From: JBFGWM01 sp041588495
Lineage (GTDB): Bacteria; Pseudomonadota; Gammaproteobacteria; Pseudomonadales; JBFGWM01
Length of the DNA: 10,149 nucleotides
Direction of reading: 5' to 3'
Assembly (NCBI GenBank): GCA_041588495.1
Contig: JBFGWM010000093.1
Coordinates: 1-10,149 of the forward strand
Shown: piece after piece, positions 6,365 through 10,149 of the stretch
How the letters are laid out: each line of letters starts with the position of its first letter
Numbering within the stretch: the first letter of the stretch is position 1
Program-made: the position numbers and the translations under genes
Notes under the pieces: generated by a model
Seen by the model: only the letters and a program-made list of their open reading frames with translations
The model's database searches: none
What the model was told of the DNA's origin: nothing

Positions 6365-7759
6365 ATGAGTCGCCTCACCCTGCTGGACAGCATCTTTTTC
6401 CTGCTTGAACGGCGCGAGACGCCGATGCACGTGGGCAGCGTGCAGTTGTTCCGCATGCCGCCGGACGCCGGGCCTGAGTACACCCGGCATCTTCTCGAGC
6501 GCCTGCAGTCCGAGACCCGCGTGCGCGAGCCGTTCGCCCACGTGCTGCACCCGCCGTATCCGCGCTTCAACCTGCCACGCTGGGAGCCGGACCGGCACTT
6601 CGACCTGTCCTGGCACGTGCGTCACCTGGCGCTGCCCCCGCCCGGCGACCTGCAGCAGCTTGCGATCCTGGTCGGCCACCTGCACTCCGGACTGCTCGAC
6701 CGTCACCGGCCTCTTTGGAGCTGTCATCTCATCGATGGTATCGAGGGCGGGCGCTTTGCCCTGTACCTGAAGGCGCACCATGCCTGCATCGATGGCGTCG
6801 GCGGCATGAAGGCCCTGCAGTCCATGTTGTCCGCCACGCCCGATCGCGGCGCGATTCGTGCGCCGTGGATACCGGATGCGGATGCCGCGCCGGGGCCGAA
6901 GACCCGCGCCCGGGAACACTCGTTGCTGGATACGCTGGGCGAGGTTCTGGCCGCCCAGGCGCGCACCATCCCGCAGCTCGCGATGGCCCTGGCACAACTC
7001 GCCGCCGAGGTTTCCGATCCGCGCAAGCGCCGCTCGCTGCTGCCCTACGGGGCGCCGCGCTCGGTATTGAACCGGCCGCTGTCAGCCGACCGCAAGTTCG
7101 CCATGCAATCGATTCCACTGGAGGGCGTACGCCGGGTCGGCGAGCTTGCCGGGGCGACGGTCAATGACGTGGTGCTCGCGGTGTGTGCCGGGGCCCTGCG
7201 CGCCTACCTGCAGGAGAAAAAGAAACTGCCGCGGGCGCCGCTGATCGCCTTCGTGCCCATGGCGCTGAAGGCGGGCAGCGCCGGGGGCGGGCACAACCAG
7301 ATCTGCAACCTGCAGTGCGATCTCGGCACGGGGGTTCGGCATCCGGTCGCGCGCCTGCAGCGTATTCGCGCGTCGATCCAGATGAGCAAGAAACAGCTGG
7401 AGGGTATGAGCCCGGCGGCGATGCAGAATTACTCGATCCTGATGGGGGCCCCGTTCCTGCTCTCCGAGCTCCTGCACATCGCACCGCGCCTGCGGCCACC
7501 GTTCAACGTGGTGATTTCCAACGTGCCCGGTCCGCGGGACACCCTGTACCTGGACGGCTCGGAACTGGAGGCGCTGTACCCGGTGTCGGTGCTGCCCGAC
7601 AGCCAGGCCCTGAACATGACGTTCTTCAGCTACAGGGACCAGGTGCGCTTCGGCCTGCTGGCCTGCTGGAAGGTGTTGCCGGACCTGGAACGGCTCGCGG
7701 AACTGCTGGGGGATTCCTGGCGCGAACTGGAAGCCGCGACGCTGGAGCACTATTCCTGA
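6365..7759 (+). CDS. Wax ester synthase / diacylglycerol acyltransferase (WS/DGAT)
   Basis: Bifunctional O-acyltransferase of 464 residues, the usual bacterial length. It transfers an acyl group from acyl-CoA to a fatty alcohol (wax ester) or diacylglycerol (triacylglycerol) at the membrane/lipid-body surface. The catalytic HHxxxDG motif is intact as HHACIDG (138-144), His139 being the expected general base. Other family marks are the N-terminal LDSIFFLLERRETPMHVGS, PLW (116-118), VNDVVLAVCAGALR in the second half, and NVVISNVPGPRDTLYLDG near the C-terminus. The ATG at 6365 is supported by the family-typical N-terminus although the Shine-Dalgarno is poor (only GGA triplets, 12 or more bases upstream). 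It ends three bases from the convergent Mut7-C gene. The upstream acyl-CoA synthetase would supply its acyl donor. Substrate preference, wax ester versus triacylglycerol, cannot be judged; no fatty acyl reductase is in the window. Confidence 0.94.
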   Translation: MSRLTLLDSIFFLLERRETPMHVGSVQLFRMPPDAGPEYTRHLLERLQSETRVREPFAHVLHPPYPRFNLPRWEPDRHFDLSWHVRHLALPPPGDLQQLAILVGHLHSGLLDRHRPLWSCHLIDGIEGGRFALYLKAHHACIDGVGGMKALQSMLSATPDRGAIRAPWIPDADAAPGPKTRAREHSLLDTLGEVLAAQARTIPQLAMALAQLAAEVSDPRKRRSLLPYGAPRSVLNRPLSADRKFAMQSIPLEGVRRVGELAGATVNDVVLAVCAGALRAYLQEKKKLPRAPLIAFVPMALKAGSAGGGHNQICNLQCDLGTGVRHPVARLQRIRASIQMSKKQLEGMSPAAMQNYSILMGAPFLLSELLHIAPRLRPPFNVVISNVPGPRDTLYLDGSELEALYPVSVLPDSQALNMTFFSYRDQVRFGLLACWKVLPDLERLAELLGDSWRELEAATLEHYS

Positions 7760-7762
7760 ACG

Positions 7763-8518
7763 TCAGTCGAGCAGCCGCTTGCAGGTTTTTTCCAGGTCGC
7801 GGTAGTGATCTCCCTGCCAGTACACCCGCTCGCACCGCGTGCAGGCGAGGAATTCGGAGCAGTTTTCGCGGGATCTTTGCGGCACCTTTTCCAGCACTTC
7901 CGGATCGTCGGTGGGTTCCAGCAGGCCGTTGCAGATCGTGCAGCGCGAGAAGGCGAGCGCCTGAGTGGCGAGGTTGTAGTAGGCAATGATCTCGCGCGCC
8001 TGTTGTTCCGGATCGGTGTTGCGCACATAGCGTCCGCGGCGCACTTCGCGCCGCATCAGCAGTTTGCGGTCGCGGGTCAGCAGGATGCGCCCGTCGCGCA
8101 CCGAGATGTCGGCGAGTTCCGGATCGTCGAGGTGGTTCTCGTAGATGGTGTCGAATCCCAGCAGCCGCAACAGGTTCGCCAGCTTGCCGAGGTTGACGTC
8201 GCACACGAAGGTGGCCGGGACGGGGTCGGGCGGTGCGATCGGCTTCAGGCCCGCCACGCCCAGGGACTGCTGCCGCGGATACACCGCGATGCGGTCGCCG
8301 CCCCTGATGATGTGCCCGAACGGCTGGGGTTCACCGTTTGCCGTCAGCATGTACACCTCGGGATGGGGGATGCCGAGGCCTTCGATCGCCGAGAGCAGCG
8401 TCGCCGGATTCACGAATTCGTACTGCTGTGCCTTGTCACGGCCCTCGGGTTTCAGGAAGTCGTTGAGGTCACCATAGAAGCGGATCCACGCGGTGTGATG
8501 CGCCTCACCGTCATTCAT
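7763..8518 (-). CDS. Ubiquitin-like / Mut7-C RNase / zinc-ribbon protein
   Basis: A 251-residue three-part protein, predicted cytoplasmic. Residues about 10-83 form a ubiquitin/ThiS-like beta-grasp domain of the Ub-Mut7C type, ending GGDRIAVYP. Residues about 103-178 are the Mut7-C domain, a PIN-like nuclease fold: FVCDVNLGKLANLLRLLGFD with Asp107, then ILLTRDRKLL with Asp150 as candidate metal ligands. Residues 193-229 hold two CxxC pairs (Cys193/196 and Cys226/229) as a zinc ribbon. Mut7-C proteins are predicted RNases; the target is unknown, and the ubiquitin-like part has no C-terminal Gly-Gly tail, so it is likely a binding module and not a conjugated modifier (inference). The ATG at 8518 overlaps the sirB2 stop in an ATGA, with no clear Shine-Dalgarno, indicating translational coupling. 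The longer upstream reading through sirB2 in this frame is a GC-rich artefact. Confidence 0.88.
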   Translation of the reverse strand: MNDGEAHHTAWIRFYGDLNDFLKPEGRDKAQQYEFVNPATLLSAIEGLGIPHPEVYMLTANGEPQPFGHIIRGGDRIAVYPRQQSLGVAGLKPIAPPDPVPATFVCDVNLGKLANLLRLLGFDTIYENHLDDPELADISVRDGRILLTRDRKLLMRREVRRGRYVRNTDPEQQAREIIAYYNLATQALAFSRCTICNGLLEPTDDPEVLEKVPQRSRENCSEFLACTRCERVYWQGDHYRDLEKTCKRLLD

Positions 8519-8907
8519 ACAAACAGGTTCAGCAGGCCGAGGGGGTGGTGGGTGAGGGCCACGCTGGCGATGAAGATGAACAGCAGGAGCGCGGCGGCCC
8601 AGGCGCCGGCACGGATGGCGACGGTCGGTCCCCGCTTGAGCGCCACGTTGCCGAGCACGATGTAGGCGATCAGCGCGAATAATTTTACGGTCAGCCAGTC
8701 GTGGACGAAGGGATACTGGTTGACCACGAACATCAGGCCCACCGCGCTTAACAGCAGGAAGGTGTCGATCACGTGGGGCAGGATGCGCACGACGCGCTTC
8801 TGCAGCAGTGGGTTCTCCTGCAGCATCCACATGCCGCGCAGGGCGAACAGGGTGAAGCTGAGCAGGGCACAGGTCATGTGCAAATGCTTTAGTGCGGGGT
8901 ACAGCAT
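8515..8907 (-). CDS. sirB2: SirB2-family integral membrane protein
   Basis: A 130-residue protein with four hydrophobic helices at about 8-27, 44-63, 70-90 and 98-118. The N-terminus LYPALKHLHMTCALLSFTLF followed by ALRG, the middle HVIDTFLLLSAVGLM, and the end ALTHHPL match the SirB2 family. SirB2 is named from a Salmonella locus linked to invasion gene expression, but the family is widespread in non-pathogens and its biochemical role is not established. The ATG at 8907 is chosen over the upstream TTG at 8931 because AGGGA lies eight bases before it and family members begin close to the LYPxLKHLH motif. A TATACT element lies upstream. Its stop overlaps the Mut7-C start by ATGA, so the pair forms an operon. 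Confidence 0.85.
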   Translation of the reverse strand: MLYPALKHLHMTCALLSFTLFALRGMWMLQENPLLQKRVVRILPHVIDTFLLLSAVGLMFVVNQYPFVHDWLTVKLFALIAYIVLGNVALKRGPTVAIRAGAWAAALLLFIFIASVALTHHPLGLLNLFV

Positions 8908-8937
8908 CCAGGGATTCCCTGCGGCGGACAAACGCCG

Positions 8938-8943
8938 AGTATA
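8938..8943 (-). promoter_or_regulatory. sirB2: Candidate -10 element for the sirB2-Mut7-C operon
   Basis: On the minus strand TATACT matches five of six positions of the sigma70 -10 consensus. It would start transcription near 8931, giving a leader of about 25 bases before the ATG at 8907. The hexamer 17 bases further upstream (TCCCGT, 8966-8961) is a poor -35. A better-looking TTGACC (8961-8956) is only 12 bases away, too close for a standard promoter. The element lies in the 50-base gap after cmoB. Confidence 0.4.
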
Positions 8944-8957
8944 CCCCTACCGTGCGG

Positions 8958-9932
8958 TCAACGGGAAACCGCGGTAAAGATGGCGCGGGTGGGCGCCGGG
9001 AGTCCCTCGACGGTCCGCCCGGGGTCTTCCGGATCCAGGCTGTCGGCCAGGGATTCGAAGGTCATCCAGTCGGTGCTGCGTTGTTCGTCGGTGCTGGTGG
9101 GAGTCACATCCACGCAGCGGATGTCCTCGAATCCGCAGCGTTCCAGCCAGCGCTTCAGCGCATCGCAACTGGGAACGAACCACACGTTGCGCATCCGCGC
9201 GTAGCGGTCCGCGGGGGTCAGGACATGGTTTGCGTCGCCCTCGACCACCAGTGTTTCGAGGACCAGTTGTCCACCCTGGCGGAGGCAGCCCCGCAGGCTC
9301 ACGAGGTGGTCCACGGGGGAGCGGCGGTGGTAGAGCACGCCCATCGAATACACGGAGTCGAACGCGCGGTTGTGGCCCGGCAGGTCCTCCAGTGCGACCG
9401 GCAACATGGTCACCGAGGGGCGCGCCGCGTAGCGTTGTATCGCGAGGAACTGCTGGAAATAGAGTGGCGAGGGGTCGATGCCGAGGACGAACTCGGCGCC
9501 CGCCCCGGCCATTCGCCAGCAGTGGTAGCCGTTGCCGCAGCCGACGTCGAGAATCCGGCGTCCCTCGTGGGGGCGAACGTGGGGGAGCAGGCGCTCCCAT
9601 TTCAGGTCGGAGCGCCACTCGGTGTCGATGCGGATGCCGAACAGGTCGAAGGGGCCCTTGCGCCACGGGTGCAGCACGCGCAGGGCGCGTTCCAGTTCGA
9701 TGCGCTGTTCGCCACTGCAATCTTCCGCGGAGCCGATCCGGACCGCCGCCGCGCAGAGGTCGAATTCCGATGCCGTGACTTCGGGCAGTGCGGCGACCGC
9801 GGCCTGCCAGCGGGGCAGGTCTCCGAAGCGGGCGTTGTCGAGACGCGCCTCGATCTCCGGCTTCAGCGAGCGAGTCCAGCCTTCCAGGCCGGTACCGGCG
9901 AATACGTGGTGGAGCAGATCGTAGTCAATCAT
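8958..9932 (-). CDS. cmoB: tRNA U34 carboxymethyltransferase CmoB
   Basis: Transfers the carboxymethyl group of carboxy-S-adenosylmethionine to 5-hydroxyuridine at the wobble position of tRNA, giving cmo5U34, which broadens decoding of four-fold codon boxes. The 324-residue length is one more than the E. coli enzyme (323). The Rossmann methyltransferase core carries the glycine motif ILDVGCGNGYHCWRM (127-141). Residues matching the known E. coli Cx-SAM ligands are present with a one-residue offset: Lys92, Trp106, Lys111, Gly131, Asp153, Met197, Tyr201 and Arg316. The ATG at 9932 gives MIDYDLL and overlaps the cmoA stop as ATGA. A longer reading starting inside cmoA (9965) is rejected because it would extend past the family's normal N-terminus. 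The coupling with cmoA places both steps in one operon. Function is secure. Confidence 0.97.
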   Translation of the reverse strand: MIDYDLLHHVFAGTGLEGWTRSLKPEIEARLDNARFGDLPRWQAAVAALPEVTASEFDLCAAAVRIGSAEDCSGEQRIELERALRVLHPWRKGPFDLFGIRIDTEWRSDLKWERLLPHVRPHEGRRILDVGCGNGYHCWRMAGAGAEFVLGIDPSPLYFQQFLAIQRYAARPSVTMLPVALEDLPGHNRAFDSVYSMGVLYHRRSPVDHLVSLRGCLRQGGQLVLETLVVEGDANHVLTPADRYARMRNVWFVPSCDALKRWLERCGFEDIRCVDVTPTSTDEQRSTDWMTFESLADSLDPEDPGRTVEGLPAPTRAIFTAVSR

Positions 9933-10149
9933 CGGAAAGCCAGCATCGAGACGAAGTTGAGACACTGGTACCAGGTCCGGACCTCGCTGAATCCGGCGGC
10001 ATGCAGGCGCTCGATGTGGTCCGCGGTGGTCTCGGGATGCAGGACGTTTTCGAGCGCATTGCGCTTCTGGCTGATCTCCAACTCAGAGTAGCCGTTGGCG
10101 CGCTTGAAATCCTCGTGCAAACCGGAAAACAGGTCACCGTCGGTGGCCA
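9929..10149 (-). CDS. cmoA: Carboxy-S-adenosylmethionine synthase CmoA, C-terminal part
   Basis: Only the last 73 codons are in the window; the gene continues beyond the right edge. In the family CmoA converts S-adenosylmethionine and prephenate into carboxy-SAM, the donor used by CmoB. The visible part, from ATDGDLFSGLHEDFKRANGY through SELEISQKRNALENVLHP to the terminal TWYQCLNFVSMLAFR, closely resembles the C-terminus of E. coli CmoA (FKRANGYSELEISQKR block and WFQCFNF ending). The catalytic N-terminal methyltransferase region is out of view. The TGA stop at 9931-9929 overlaps the cmoB ATG. A start at the TTG near 10120 would be internal, as the same frame stays open to the window edge. 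Confidence 0.94.
   Translation of the reverse strand, partial: ATDGDLFSGLHEDFKRANGYSELEISQKRNALENVLHPETTADHIERLHAAGFSEVRTWYQCLNFVSMLAFR

Noticed and set aside
7756..7766. CTGAACGTCAG inverted repeat between the WS/DGAT and Mut7-C stops as a terminator
   Set aside because: Only four base pairs with a three-base loop, explained by two facing TGA codons; the T-run at about 7786-7791 belongs to the Mut7-C coding region and has no proper stem before it.
8519..8830. N-terminal extension of the Mut7-C protein through sirB2
   Set aside because: This stretch is the shadow of the four-helix SirB2 frame. The beta-grasp domain begins just after the ATG at 8518, which overlaps the sirB2 stop.
8956..8961. 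TTGACC as the -35 box of the sirB2 promoter
   Set aside because: Only 12 bases separate it from TATACT, too short for a sigma70 spacer of about 17 bases.
9933..9965. Upstream start for cmoB giving 335 residues
   Set aside because: It would add eleven residues inside cmoA. The ATG at 9932 gives a length and ligand-residue numbering one off from E. coli CmoB.
8892..10091. A 399-codon plus-strand frame opposite cmoB
   Set aside because: It overlaps the securely identified cmoB and cmoA genes and the sirB2 promoter region and has no recognisable domain; a GC-rich shadow frame.

Overview
The window is GC-rich, densely packed bacterial chromosome, most likely from a gammaproteobacterium. The best taxonomic clue is the adjacent cmoA-cmoB pair, a tRNA wobble-uridine modification pathway found mainly in Gammaproteobacteria. 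A sirB2-type gene and a GGDEF/EAL signalling protein fit the same picture. No species can be named from this sequence. There are no tRNA or rRNA genes, CRISPR arrays, insertion sequences or phage genes, and no clear sign of recent transfer.

Layout, left to right. (1) Positions 1-1260 (+): a 5'-truncated c-di-GMP signalling protein with a degenerate GGDEF domain (GSTEF) and an apparently intact EAL phosphodiesterase domain. (2) 1263-2513 (-): a DUF3754/TMEM143-like membrane protein of unknown function, convergent with the first gene; the two stop codons lie two bases apart inside a small palindrome. (3) 2611-7759 (+): a four-gene co-directional block. It holds an APC-superfamily permease, a FATP-type long-chain acyl-CoA synthetase, a small DUF1569 (DinB-like) protein with a combined Tat/lipoprotein signal, and a wax ester synthase/diacylglycerol acyltransferase (WS/DGAT). 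(4) 7763-8907 (-): a sirB2-like membrane protein translationally coupled (ATGA overlap) to a ubiquitin-like/Mut7-C RNase/zinc-ribbon protein. (5) 8958-10149 (-): cmoB and the 3' end of cmoA, also joined by an ATGA overlap.

How the genes work together. The acyl-CoA synthetase can make the acyl-CoA that a WS/DGAT esterifies to an alcohol or diacylglycerol, so the block looks like a neutral-lipid locus, but no fatty acyl reductase or phosphatidate phosphatase is present. The roles of the permease and the DUF1569 lipoprotein in it are unknown. CmoA makes carboxy-S-adenosylmethionine and CmoB uses it to convert 5-hydroxyuridine-34 of tRNA to cmo5U34. Most of the window is ordinary. The parts worth a second look are the Ub-Mut7-C/SirB2 pair, the lipid block with its Tat-lipoprotein DUF1569 member, the bacterial TMEM143-like protein, and the degenerate GGDEF domain.
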